A DNA stretch of 64,000 bases. It comes from Butyricimonas sp. Marseille-P3923. Its GTDB lineage: Bacteria; Bacteroidota; Bacteroidia; Bacteroidales; Marinifilaceae. Each line of letters opens with the position of its first letter. Position 1 is the stretch's first letter. Below, in pieces: positions 25,446-35,800 of the stretch. A program made the position numbers and the translations under genes. The stretch spans positions 124,001 through 188,000 of the forward strand of contig NZ_FXXL01000004.1 in NCBI RefSeq assembly GCF_900184685.1, read 5' to 3'. The notes beneath the pieces were generated by a model. The model saw only the letters and a program-made list of their open reading frames with translations. It was not told the origin of the DNA and made no database searches.

Positions 25446-25785
25446 GGTTGTTTTGTATGAATTTTAAACGTTTAAACGCATCTCACCCCGGGATGTGTCG
25501 TTTCTTTTTTAAATAATAAATGCGAAAATAGAATCTTTCCCGTGAATGGAAAGTTTCTCAAGATAGCCGGAAAAACAAGTCCTGGACTTCGTTAGCCTCT
25601 CACCCTGTAATTTCTTGCCATAAAGAAATGATAAATCTTCATAGATGGTATTTCATGTAAATTTCCACGAAAATAGATATATAATACGAATGATCCTAAT
25701 AAAATGTGTAGATTTTCCATATCTTTGCATAGTAGGGCGTCTGTAATGACCTGAATATGTAATAATTCACGAAAAGTGTTGATTC
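25446..25785. other. 340-bp divergent intergenic region (MFS gene / helicase gene)
   Basis: It contains the perfect palindrome TTTAAACGTTTAAA (25463-25476) near the MFS start, a small hairpin ATTTCTT/AAGAAAT (around 25611-25630), and a -7-like box TATCTTTG (25720-25727) for the helicase without a clear TTTG. No ORF, tRNA or known RNA is recognisable. Confidence 0.5.
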
Positions 25786-27906
25786 ATGGAAAGTAATCCA
25801 CAATTAGAGTTGGCGTTTAATTTCTTGGAATATACTGGGGTGAACGTGTTCCTGACGGGAAAGGCGGGAACGGGAAAGACCACGTTTCTGAGGAACTTGA
25901 AAGAGCGTTCCCCGAAGCGGATGATCGTGGTGGCTCCGACGGGTGTGGCGGCGATTAATGCGGGTGGAGTGACCATTCACTCGTTTTTCCAGTTGCCTTT
26001 CGGGCCGTATATACCGGGTGTCACGGATGTGATAACGCATGACGGGAAGGCTCGTTTCACGAATAAGTTCAGTCGGGAAAAAATAAATATTATCAAGACG
26101 ATCGACTTGCTGGTGATCGACGAGGTGAGTATGGTGAGGGCGGATTTGCTGGACGCGGTGGACGACGTGTTGCGTCGTTACCGGAACCGTAACGAGGCTT
26201 TCGGCGGGGTGCAGTTGTTGTTGATCGGGGACTTGCAACAGTTGGCTCCCGTGGTGAAGGATGACGAATGGATGTTGTTGAAACAACATTACGAGTCGGC
26301 TTATTTTTTCCATAGCAAGGCGTTGGCGGCAACCCGTTACGTGCCGATAGAGCTGAAGCAGGTGTACCGTCAGCAGGATGGTATCTTTTTGGATCTGTTG
26401 AACCGGATAAGGGAAAAACAGATTGATGCCTCCGTGTTGAATACTTTGAATCAACGATGTATACCGGGATTTACCCCTTCGGATGAGGACGGGTATATCA
26501 CGCTGACCACGCATAATCATCAAGCGCAGCGGATTAATGATCTGAAAATGGCGGCATTGAATACTCAAGCCTACACGTTCAGGGCGGAGATAAAAGATAA
26601 TTTCCCGGCGTACTCGTACCCCACGGATGAATTACTCGTGTTGAAGAAAGGGGCACAGGTGATGTTCGTGAAGAATGATTCCTCCCCGGAGAAACGTTAT
26701 TATAACGGGAAAATAGGCAAGATCACGGCGATTAATAATAACACGATCGAAGTCGTGGGGAAAGAGGACGGAATGCGGATTCTGGTAAACCGGGAGGAGT
26801 GGACGAACACGAAATACACGTTGGACGAAGAAACGAAGGAGATCGTCGAGATGGTGGAAGGGCGGTTCAGCCAGTACCCGTTGAAGACGGCGTGGGCGAT
26901 CACGATACACAAAAGTCAGGGATTGACGTTCGAGCGGGCAATCGTGGACGCGAACGCGGCTTTCGCTCACGGGCAAGTGTACGTGGCGTTGAGCCGTTGC
27001 AAGACTTTCGAGGGATTGGTGTTGAGTTCTCCCGTGACGCCCCGTTCACTGATCAATGATAATGCTATCGATCAGTTCGTGAGTGAGGTGGAGCAACATG
27101 AACCCGGCACGGAGGAGCTGCATCAGGCACGGCAATCGTACTTCCGGGAGTTGTTGCTGGAACAATTTGATTACGAGTCTATACGTTGGCGGTTGCATTA
27201 TTTGTACCGGATACTGGACGAGCAATTGCGTCGCTTGTATCCCGAATGGGTGGAGCGTTACCGCGTGGCGGGAGCCCGTTGCGCGGAGGAGCTGTTGATG
27301 GTATCGGAGCGATTTCAAAACCAGTTGGAGGGCTTGATGCCGGAAAACGGGGTTTACGAGAACAATCCGGTGATCGCGGAACGGGTACGTAAAGGTGCGG
27401 CTTATTTTCGTGAACACACGAAGACAATTTTCGGGGACTTTCTGGAGGAAGCGATACCGGAAATTGACAACAAGGAAGTAAGGAAGTCCGTCGAACAAGC
27501 CATGGAACGTTTCCGGGCTGAAATAACCTTGAAAATGGAGACTTTGAAGACGATAGGGAATGGTTTCTCCGTGACCGCTTATTTACGGGCGAAGGCAAAA
27601 GCCTTGATTGATGCCCCGAAAGTGAAAATCAAGGCAAAGAAAGCGGGTACGGTAAAGGCGGAAGTGTCCTCCGACATATTGCACCCGAAATTATATACCA
27701 CGCTTCGGACATGGCGGAATAAAGAAGCCGAACGTTTGAAACTGCCCGTGTACACGGTGTTGCAGCAAAAAGCTTTGCTGGGCATCAGTAATCTGCTACC
27801 GACAAACACGAAAGAATTGCTTGCCGTTCCGGGAATCGGAAAAAAGATAGTGGAGCGCTACGGTGCTTTGATTTTGAGTATGGTAGATGAATATAGAGGG
27901 TTTTAA
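25786..27906 (+). CDS. Pif1/RecD-like DNA helicase with C-terminal HRDC domain
   Basis: The product is 706 aa. Walker A is GKAGTGKT (residues 25-32), Walker B is LLVIDEVSM (about 108-116), and IGDLQQLAPV is motif III of superfamily 1B helicases. IHKSQGLTFERAIVD and GQVYVALSRCKTFEGLVL are motifs V and VI of Pif1/RecD2-like enzymes. The C-terminal region ends in an HRDC domain (about 625-700; RTWRNKEAERLKLPVYTVLQQKAL, LAVPGIGKKIVERYG) as in RecQ. The combination is common in Bacteroidota. It likely unwinds DNA 5' to 3' in repair or replication-fork restart. It is transcribed alone, ending at a strong terminator. Confidence 0.9.
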   Translation: MESNPQLELAFNFLEYTGVNVFLTGKAGTGKTTFLRNLKERSPKRMIVVAPTGVAAINAGGVTIHSFFQLPFGPYIPGVTDVITHDGKARFTNKFSREKINIIKTIDLLVIDEVSMVRADLLDAVDDVLRRYRNRNEAFGGVQLLLIGDLQQLAPVVKDDEWMLLKQHYESAYFFHSKALAATRYVPIELKQVYRQQDGIFLDLLNRIREKQIDASVLNTLNQRCIPGFTPSDEDGYITLTTHNHQAQRINDLKMAALNTQAYTFRAEIKDNFPAYSYPTDELLVLKKGAQVMFVKNDSSPEKRYYNGKIGKITAINNNTIEVVGKEDGMRILVNREEWTNTKYTLDEETKEIVEMVEGRFSQYPLKTAWAITIHKSQGLTFERAIVDANAAFAHGQVYVALSRCKTFEGLVLSSPVTPRSLINDNAIDQFVSEVEQHEPGTEELHQARQSYFRELLLEQFDYESIRWRLHYLYRILDEQLRRLYPEWVERYRVAGARCAEELLMVSERFQNQLEGLMPENGVYENNPVIAERVRKGAAYFREHTKTIFGDFLEEAIPEIDNKEVRKSVEQAMERFRAEITLKMETLKTIGNGFSVTAYLRAKAKALIDAPKVKIKAKKAGTVKAEVSSDILHPKLYTTLRTWRNKEAERLKLPVYTVLQQKALLGISNLLPTNTKELLAVPGIGKKIVERYGALILSMVDEYRGF

Positions 27907-27908
27907 AA

Positions 27909-27938
27909 AAAAAAGACCGCTTTTGAGCGGTCTTTTTT
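27909..27938. terminator. Bidirectional intrinsic terminator
   Basis: A 13-bp perfect stem (AAAAAAGACCGCT / AGCGGTCTTTTTT, loop TTTG) with A- and T-runs separates the convergent helicase and M16 peptidase genes. Confidence 0.92.
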
Positions 27939-27954
27939 CTATATCAAATAATAA

Positions 27955-30774
27955 TTATTTTGCTTCCGGAATGAACATCATGTCAACCACGTCGGCACCC
28001 TTGAATAATTTCTTGGTGAATTTCTGTACATCCTTCGGGGTGATCTTGTCGATGATATTATCGAAGTTTTTCGGGTCGGTAATATCGATACCGCGGAGGT
28101 AGTAAGTTTGGATAGCACTCATCCAATAGTTATTGTGAGGTTTGGATTGTTCACGGTTTTTCTTCATGGTCGTGATAACCTTGCTGATCTCTTCCTGTGT
28201 AGGAGCTTCTTTCATTAACAAGTCGATTTCGGCATAGATTAATGATTTCAAGTGGTCAGCCTTATCCGGGTCGCAATCGAACATCATGCTCATGCTATAA
28301 CTTTCGTACGGTTCTCTGGATGATCCGGCTTGAACGCTTACTCCATAGGTACCGCCTTCTTTTTCACGGATATTTGTCAGGTATCTTTGATCGAGTACTC
28401 CTTTCAAGATGTTTTGGCAGATATTGTCGTGAATACTGGTTTTCATATCTTTAGAGAAGCTCGTGATAACGGTAGCTTTCGGGTCCTGCAACGGAAGTTC
28501 GATCACCTTCACGGTTTTTCCTTTCGGGCCTCTTACCTTGTTGTCAACCCACTTCTCTTTGCGGTTGAAGGACTGCACGGAACCCAAGTATTTTTCAACC
28601 AACGGTTTCACGGTTTCAGCGTCAATGTTACCCACGATAAAGAACGTGAAGTCGCTGATATCTTTGATACGGTCACGATAAATTTCCTCGATTTGCTCTA
28701 TACTGATCTTATCCAAGAATTCTTTCCCAAACAAAAGGGTTCTCGGGCTGTAATTGCTCATGATCATGTTAATAGAGTCCTGCATGATTTTTTTCGGGTT
28801 GTTGTCCATGTTCGCGATAGCCGCGTAGTTACGTTGCATGATCGCGTTGTGGACTTCTTTGTCGAAACGAGGTTCCTCGAATTTCAGATAGATTAATTGC
28901 ATCAAGGTTTCGAAATCCCCGGGAGTTGAAGCACCACCGACAGATTCTGACAATCCGCTGATACCGATACCGACGTTTGCTTGTTTACCTGTCAACAATT
29001 TTTTCAAGGTAATAGCATCGTAGTCGCCTAATCCGTAAGCTCCAACGAAATCAGCGACAACTTGCGCGGAAGCTAATTTGTCAACACCGTATAGAGAGGT
29101 CCCCCCCTTGCTGTAAGAAGCCACGGCTACTTGGTCTTTCTCGAAATCTGCTTTGCGGAATACAATTTTTGCGCCGTTCTCCAAAGTCCACTCTTCTGCT
29201 TCGAATTGCGGTAATTTCTTGGTAGCGATGATTTTTGAGCCTTTCAACTCTTTGTTGATCAGTTTGGCTTCGGCAGATTCGTCCTGATAGGGTTCAAGTT
29301 GAGAATCTTCAACTTTTTTCAACGTGGCGAGAGCCTCTGCTTCCGTGATGTGTTTCACACCTTCTGCCGGTCCTTGCACGATGATTACCATGTTGGTCGG
29401 AACGATATATTGTTTTGCCAATGCGGAAACTTCGTCAACGGTGATTGTCGGGATAACCGCTTTCGCGAACTCGTAATAGTAATCGAAGTCAACGATAGGA
29501 TCTCCTTCAAGGAAGTTTTCTTTTATTTCATCGATATAGTCTTCGGAAGTGGTTTTGTCTTTTTGCTTGTTAGCCGATTCCAAACCTACCAACATGTTTG
29601 TTTTTGCTCTTTCGAGTTCTCCTTGCGTGAAGCCGAATCTTTTTACTCTTTCATTTTCACGGTAGATGGCTTCCAATGCTTCAGCTTCCTCGTTCGGTTT
29701 TGCTGTTGCCCCGAAGTAATAAGCGTTGACGCCTCTCACGATACCACCGGCGAAGCCTGCGCTTCCGTTGATGAAGGGAGGATTACCTTTTTGGAGTAAT
29801 TCGTTGATGCGTTGAGCCAACATCGTGTTGTAGAATGATTGAACAAGTCCTTTCTTCAAGGCTTCGTTCAGTCCTTTTTCTTCTTTCGTGGGAGCCGGGT
29901 ATTTGATGTAAACGGCGATGGAAGAATTAGTTACTTCCTTATCCGTGGCGCACACGAACTTGATTCCGTCGTGGGGAAGGACTTCGAAAGTTTCTCTCAC
30001 GGCAGGATTTACCGGAGTCGGGATCTTGGAGAATAATTCCTTTACCTTTTGCTCCATTTTTTCAGCGTCGAAATCTCCGACAACTGCAATCGCTTGCAAA
30101 TCGGGACGGTACCATTTGTGATAGTAATCACGGAGAGTCTGGTATTTGAAGTTTTTGATGATGTCCAAATCACCGATTACATCTCTTTTCGCGTACTTGG
30201 AATCGTTCAAAAGAACCGGCATGGTTACAGCTCTCATGCGGAATCCCGCGTCTCTTCTGGTTCTCCACTCTTCGGAAATAACGCCTCTTTCACCGTCGAT
30301 TTCTTCGTCAACGAGCAGAAGGTAGTGCGACCAATCGTGAAGCACGAGCAGACAAGTGTCTAAAAGTCCTTCGTTCGTGGTGGGAACATCACTGATATTG
30401 TACACGGTTTCGTCTTGCGCGGTGTAGGCGTTCACGTTTCTACCGAATTCAACCCCGTGTTTTTCCAACATATTGGTGATACCTTTTCTTCCGGGGAAGT
30501 GTTTGGTACCGTTGAATGCCATGTGCTCCAAGAAGTGAGCCAATCCGTTCTGGTCATCGTTTTCGAGGATCGCTCCCACGTTCTGGATGATGTAGAAACT
30601 TGCTCTGTCCTTGGGTTCCGCGTTGTGGCGAATGTAGTAAGTCAAGCCGTTAGCTAATTTTCCCGTTCTGACATTCGGGTCTTTGGGAAGTGGTGCTTTC
30701 ATGTCATATTGGGCGAACAGGCTAGAGCTGAGCAGCGCCAATAAAGCACACACGGTTAATAGTCTTTTTGTCAT
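27955..30774 (-). CDS. M16 family zinc metallopeptidase (PqqL/insulinase-like)
   Basis: The product is 939 aa. The signal peptide (about 1-22, ending FAQ) marks it as periplasmic. The inverted zinc motif HFLEH is at residues 80-84, with the third ligand expected in the following ISEEWRTRRD stretch. Two M16 halves with M16_C domains follow: an active N-terminal half and an inactive C-terminal half starting near TLENGAKIVFRKADF, with the R/Y-type ending GGTYGVSVQAGSS. Such enzymes degrade unstructured peptides, for example misfolded or imported fragments. It is a single-gene unit; a minus-strand -7 box TATATTTG lies at 30816-30809. Confidence 0.93.
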   Translation of the reverse strand: MTKRLLTVCALLALLSSSLFAQYDMKAPLPKDPNVRTGKLANGLTYYIRHNAEPKDRASFYIIQNVGAILENDDQNGLAHFLEHMAFNGTKHFPGRKGITNMLEKHGVEFGRNVNAYTAQDETVYNISDVPTTNEGLLDTCLLVLHDWSHYLLLVDEEIDGERGVISEEWRTRRDAGFRMRAVTMPVLLNDSKYAKRDVIGDLDIIKNFKYQTLRDYYHKWYRPDLQAIAVVGDFDAEKMEQKVKELFSKIPTPVNPAVRETFEVLPHDGIKFVCATDKEVTNSSIAVYIKYPAPTKEEKGLNEALKKGLVQSFYNTMLAQRINELLQKGNPPFINGSAGFAGGIVRGVNAYYFGATAKPNEEAEALEAIYRENERVKRFGFTQGELERAKTNMLVGLESANKQKDKTTSEDYIDEIKENFLEGDPIVDFDYYYEFAKAVIPTITVDEVSALAKQYIVPTNMVIIVQGPAEGVKHITEAEALATLKKVEDSQLEPYQDESAEAKLINKELKGSKIIATKKLPQFEAEEWTLENGAKIVFRKADFEKDQVAVASYSKGGTSLYGVDKLASAQVVADFVGAYGLGDYDAITLKKLLTGKQANVGIGISGLSESVGGASTPGDFETLMQLIYLKFEEPRFDKEVHNAIMQRNYAAIANMDNNPKKIMQDSINMIMSNYSPRTLLFGKEFLDKISIEQIEEIYRDRIKDISDFTFFIVGNIDAETVKPLVEKYLGSVQSFNRKEKWVDNKVRGPKGKTVKVIELPLQDPKATVITSFSKDMKTSIHDNICQNILKGVLDQRYLTNIREKEGGTYGVSVQAGSSREPYESYSMSMMFDCDPDKADHLKSLIYAEIDLLMKEAPTQEEISKVITTMKKNREQSKPHNNYWMSAIQTYYLRGIDITDPKNFDNIIDKITPKDVQKFTKKLFKGADVVDMMFIPEAK

Positions 30775-31039
30775 ACGAATTATTTTAATGTTTTAATGTT
30801 TGTGTCTGCAAATATAGTAAAGTGTAAGCAAATTTATCCTGTCGCTTAAAATCTTTAACGTTAATTTATGGCGGAATTGTAAAAATAGAGAAAAATGAAG
30901 GCTTCCCGAGGTAGTCGGAAAGATTATATGTTAATATGATTTTAACTTATCAGGTGTTTTGGAATCAGAAAAATCTGTAATTCTTAACTTTTTCCTGTTC
31001 AATTCTCGTATAGGGCATATAAAAAAGGAGAGGAATAGT

Positions 31040-32263
31040 ATGATTTGGAAGATAAATATAAGTAAGTGGTTTTCTTGGCTTAACTTGGGAATTAAAGATC
31101 CCGAAACGGCTTCACTCGTGGAGGTGATGTTACAGATTGCGGTTATTTGTCTGATTGCTTTTTTGTTCACTCTTTTTCTCCGTAAAGGGGTGATGAGGTT
31201 GCTTGCCAAAGTGGTCAAGCGTACCAAGACCAAGTGGGATGACGTGTTTTTGGATGAACATGTTTTCCAGAGAATTTTTAACTTGATACCCCCGCTGTTT
31301 ATTGATTTTGCCTTTAAGATTGTTTACGGGAAGTGGGAGCATATTGAGCTTTTCCACCGTTTTATCGTGGCGTGGATTCTGGTGGTGGCGGGATACGTGA
31401 TTGTCACGGTACTGGATGCCATTAACCGGATTTACGAGTCCTACCCGGTAGCGCGCGACAGACCTATCAAGGTGTTCGTGCAGGTAATCAAAATATTCGT
31501 GGTGTCGGCGGTCGTTATCACGATCGTGAGCGTGTTTATCGGGGAGTCGCCCCGTAATCTGTTGGTCGGATTGGGTGCTTTCGCGGCGGTATTGATGTTG
31601 GTTTTCAAAGACGCGATTCTGGGGTTTGTCGCGGGTGTGCAGTTGTTGTCCAATCAGATGGTGCGTATCGGGGACTGGATCGTGATGCCGAGTAATAATG
31701 CGAACGGGACGGTGCTGGAAATCAATTTGTACACGGTGAAGGTGCAAAATTGGGATATGACGATCACGACAGTGCCTACTTACCAGTTGGTTTCCAATTC
31801 TTTCACGAACTGGCGGGGAATGCAGGAATCGGCGGGACGGCGGATTATGCGCTCTATTAATATAGATATGAATTCGGTGCATTTCCTGTCGGACGAGGAG
31901 ATCGCCATGTTGAGAAAATCTGACGTTCTGAAGGGATATATTGAGGATATACTTCCCGTGCTGACAGAACAGAACAAGGGGAAAGGGGATGTGTTGGACG
32001 AGAGGCGACTGACGAATTTGGGGATTTTCCGTCAATATGCCGTTCGGAAACTGGAAGCAAACCCGAATCTGAATATGGATATGACGTATATGGTGAGGCA
32101 ATTGCAACCGTCTGCCACGGGAATCCCGTTGGAAATCTATTGTTTTTCACGCATTCAGGAGTGGGTGGCTTACGAGAAAGTGCAATCTGATATTTTCGAT
32201 CATTTGCTTGCCGTGATGCCTTATTTTCATTTGCGTATCTACCAGTACCCGTCAAAATTGTAA
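31040..32263 (+). CDS. Mechanosensitive ion channel of the MscS family (YbdG-like)
   Basis: The product is 407 aa from the ATG at 31040, preceded by AAAGGAGAGG; the longer frame begins at TTG with no better support. Five hydrophobic segments lie between residues 30 and 215. The last (LLVGLGAFAAVLMLVFKDAI, then LGFVAGVQLL) is the pore-lining TM3, followed by the beta domain (VRIGDWIVMP, NGTVLEINLYTVKVQNWDMT) and a large C-terminal cytoplasmic domain (QESAGRRIMRSINID). The layout matches YbdG/MscM-type channels that open on osmotic downshift. It is divergent from the M16 gene with a 265-bp gap. Confidence 0.92.
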   Translation: MIWKINISKWFSWLNLGIKDPETASLVEVMLQIAVICLIAFLFTLFLRKGVMRLLAKVVKRTKTKWDDVFLDEHVFQRIFNLIPPLFIDFAFKIVYGKWEHIELFHRFIVAWILVVAGYVIVTVLDAINRIYESYPVARDRPIKVFVQVIKIFVVSAVVITIVSVFIGESPRNLLVGLGAFAAVLMLVFKDAILGFVAGVQLLSNQMVRIGDWIVMPSNNANGTVLEINLYTVKVQNWDMTITTVPTYQLVSNSFTNWRGMQESAGRRIMRSINIDMNSVHFLSDEEIAMLRKSDVLKGYIEDILPVLTEQNKGKGDVLDERRLTNLGIFRQYAVRKLEANPNLNMDMTYMVRQLQPSATGIPLEIYCFSRIQEWVAYEKVQSDIFDHLLAVMPYFHLRIYQYPSKL

Positions 32264-32843
32264 ACGAGGGGGGAAGATTATGAAGGGAAATACAGGTTTA
32301 TTGTGTAAAATAAGCAAAAAGATACACATGTAAGATGTATATTATTTATATTTCATATGTATCAATTCCTATTTATTTCCTATTTATCTCCTATTTATAG
32401 CCTATTATAATAGGAATAAATATGTTTTTTATTGGGAATTATATACATGTTTTTACATTTTTGATACGAGATATATTAGTTAAAGATTTAAATTTGTTAT
32501 AGGACTTCATCGTGATCTGGGGCGCTCGAAGTGAGAAATTATGAGGTCGGGGATGATTTTTTCTTTTTTTTAGTTTGAATATTCGTATTTTTTTGTATAT
32601 TTACATGTCGGCTTTACAAGTATAAGTCAATGAACAGGTATTTTTTGAATAGTACATGCTTCGTTATGGTTCTGGTTACAAGCATATCAATAAAGAAATT
32701 CAGTTTTTCTCGTTACTGGCGATAGCTCCTGTTGTGAAAACAGGAGCAGTGCCGATGATTTAGTTTCCCTCTAAACCGAGAGGAAAATTTTCCTTCTTAC
32801 ACGTGTCGAAGTTTGAAATTTGAAAGCTAATTACTAATAACAG
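32264..32843. other. 580-bp intergenic region upstream of the RHS locus
   Basis: It holds an 11-nt periodic array (CCTATTTATTT, CCTATTTATCT, CCTATTTATAG, CCTATTATAAT; 32368-32411), a promoter (TTTG 32574-32577, 18 nt, TATATTTA 32596-32603), and a long leader of about 240 nt with two hairpins: GCTCCTGTT/AACAGGAGC (32725-32747) and a weaker TTTCCCTCT/AGAGGAAA (about 32763-32787). The DNA is very AT-rich, and no gene is seen. Confidence 0.55.
32574..32603 (+). promoter_or_regulatory. Candidate promoter of the RHS locus
   Basis: TTTG at 32574-32577 and TATATTTA at 32596-32603 with an 18-nt spacer fit the Bacteroidota promoter, with the last base A instead of G. It would give a 5' leader of about 240 nt. 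Confidence 0.5.
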
Positions 32844-35800
32844 ATGATTATGAAACGGACTATGTTATTGTTTTGCTGTATCCTTTTCACGGGAGGAACA
32901 GTGGGCGCACAGGACTTTGAACCGAGCAAGCAGGCTCAAGGTTACCTGGATGCCAAGAATGTCACGGTGGAGCACTCGACCGGAATTTTTCATTACAAGG
33001 TTCCATTATTCAGTCTCGGGGTGGGTGATTTTCAGTTGCCTATCAGTCTTGATTATGCGGCTAGAGGGGTAAGGGAAGAGGACGCGAGCGGGATCGTGGG
33101 GTATAACTGGTTGCTGAACACGGGAGGCGTTGTTACTCGAACGATACGGGGAGGGATTGCTGACGAAACTCCATATCATGGATATTTATGGGAAGCCAGG
33201 AGACGTGATGCGCTTCCTTTGCCAGAGGATGTTACCAGGGTGAACAAGCGGGAACGTGACGGGGAATGCGATATTTTTACTGTGGTTTTTAATGGACGAT
33301 CCGTGAATTTTATAATCAAGATGGACGAGAACTGCCGAATACACGCGGACCCTTTGGAGCGAACAAATGTCCGTATAGAGTGTGAATCGAACCGAGGGCA
33401 GGAAATCAACGGTTGGATTGTGACGGATGAAAGCGGGAACCGGTATATTTACAGGCAAAAAGAGTATTCCGTTGATATCATGAAGGAAGATGCCATCAGT
33501 TTTAACGGGGTTCGAGATAAAACTTATGTCTCGTCGTGGTACTTGAACCGGATAGAACCATGTAATCAAAGGCCTATCGAGTTTACTTACCTGGCGGAAG
33601 TGCGACTTTACGACAATTCGCAAGAAGATATTAACACGACAAGGTTTTATTCCTCTTATAAATCCCAGTATTCTTACGGGAGTAAAATGCGGGAACGGGT
33701 GTTTGATTTCGGGAAATATAAAGACGAATTTGACCAAGATATTCGTCAGGCTAAAAATTACTTGAACAGTTTCTCCCTTGAAATGCAGTTGAATAACGAG
33801 TTGTACAAGTACATGGGAAACGGACAATGGGTGCGTAACCCGAATTTTGAAGCCGGACAAGCGGCTATAAACGCTAATTTCAGGATCATGGGGCAAGTGG
33901 CGAATTTCACTAGCATAACGAATGCCTCCAATGCGTTGATTCAAACACTAAACCAGTTAATCGGCACGTACGAGAATTCATCGTCCCATAACGCCAGAAT
34001 GGCTGCCTCGTTTTTCAGGGCGGCTAAAAGTTGCGTCACGCGGAGTTTGGACGAGGTGGATTATAATGTTTCTTTGCGGGAGTGTTCGAGTGGGACGGCG
34101 TTCACCGTAAAATCTCCCGTCTTAACCCATATCTCGGGTGACGGGCAATTTATCGAGTTTAAGTATTCGGGCGGGTGGGGAAACTTCCGTCTTGAACAAA
34201 TTTTGTCGAGAGACGTGTTGGGAGGGGTGATCTCGAGTGTTAGACTAAATGGTTACAACACGTTAAACCGATTGTGTATTTTGGACAAGAACGGGCAAGA
34301 GGTTCAGGGGATTAAATTTGATTATTACACGAGTCCCTCGCCCGGGGAAGAGATCGTGGACGCGTGGGGATATTACAGGCGCAAGTCAGGGAATAACGAT
34401 AAAGGGTATAGTCAGTTCGTGGATGCGGATTACGCTAAAATAGGGTCTCTTGAAAGAATCACGACAACGATGGGAGGAAAAATGATTGTTGATTATGAAA
34501 GCAATACCCTGATAACTTTCACTTCAGATCTTTTCGGGGGAATCCGAATAAAATCATTGCAAGTGGATGATGACAAGAGCAACACGCATGACACGATTCA
34601 TTACCGGTATCCCATGCGAGGTTTTCCCGTTTTCTCGCGTGTATCGAATCACGAGAACATCGAGTATGCCGGTTTTCGTGATAACGTCACGCACTCGAGG
34701 ATGAAATACACGAATATGTCTTGCGTGAACACGGGCAATAACGGGATTTATTACCCGTACGTGCTGGAAACTACCCGTGGAAAAGGAACAAAAGCTTATT
34801 TGTTCTATGGTACTCCTGTCGTTTCCCCGTTAGAACCACACGCTTTCTGGTTAGCGAGTTTGCCACTTGGCGAAGCGATTTATGATAGTAACGGTGGGCT
34901 CAAGGAGCTCGTGAAATTCAAATATGCTACCGATTTGTATTATGTGTCTGGAAACGGGTATTTCGTACCTGCGGACACGACAGATAGTTACAAGCGTGCT
35001 ATCACGCAAGTTAAAGCCTATGAGTACTATATGGACGAAGAATTCCTGGAAGATTATTATCGAAGACAAGGGGACATTTTTTTATACCAGGATGGTAGTT
35101 TGCTGCATTATATTAATCCGTATAAGGAGTATTATTTGTATAATATCAAGCCTCGCGTGAGTGTGCGATTGCCGGAACAAGTCTATTGTATTAAATACGG
35201 GGGAAAAACACGGTTGAAAGAGAAAGCCGTGTACCGGTTTGAATCTCAAGTCACGAGCGAGCCTTTGATGTCTGATTTTTCCAGTAAAGCGACCGGGACA
35301 CCTTATCAAAAGATAGAATATTTTTATGATAATGTTGTGAACTCGAGTTATCCCACGCGTGTTTCGACAACAGATGCCAAGGGAATAATGAGCACTACGG
35401 TCACGAAACGGGTGACGGAGATGGGAAACGCCTCCAACCCGGTTTTCGAGATGATGAAACAAAAGAATATTCTGACCCCGGTTGTCAAGGAGAGCCAGTT
35501 GAAAGGTGACACGATAAAAAAAGAGTGCGTTTTCGTGCATGAGATGCTGCAGGAGGATAGTTGTTGTTACTGGGGGGTGGCACAGGTATACGCTTTTTAT
35601 CCGAGTACCACGAACACGCTGGCATTTTCTTCGCTTGCGTCACCCGATGTGAATTTGTTCACGCTGGGGCAAACTAATTATTTGCAGGAACAGGATGTCG
35701 TTTACCGGAAAAGCAGTCAACGATACTTGCCCGTAACCATCAAAACGAGCACGGGAGAAGTTGCCCGATGTTACGACTCCAATCAGGGGTACATGATATT

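Noticed and set aside
25804-26568. Minus-strand ORF of 254 aa inside the helicase gene
   Set aside because: Composition (His, Arg, Gln-rich) is that of an antisense reading of a real gene, and no family pattern is seen.
31130-32107. Minus-strand ORF of 325 aa across the MscS gene
   Set aside because: It is the antisense shadow of a well-supported gene; the translation is rich in His, Arg and Gln without any domain, and no start signal is present.
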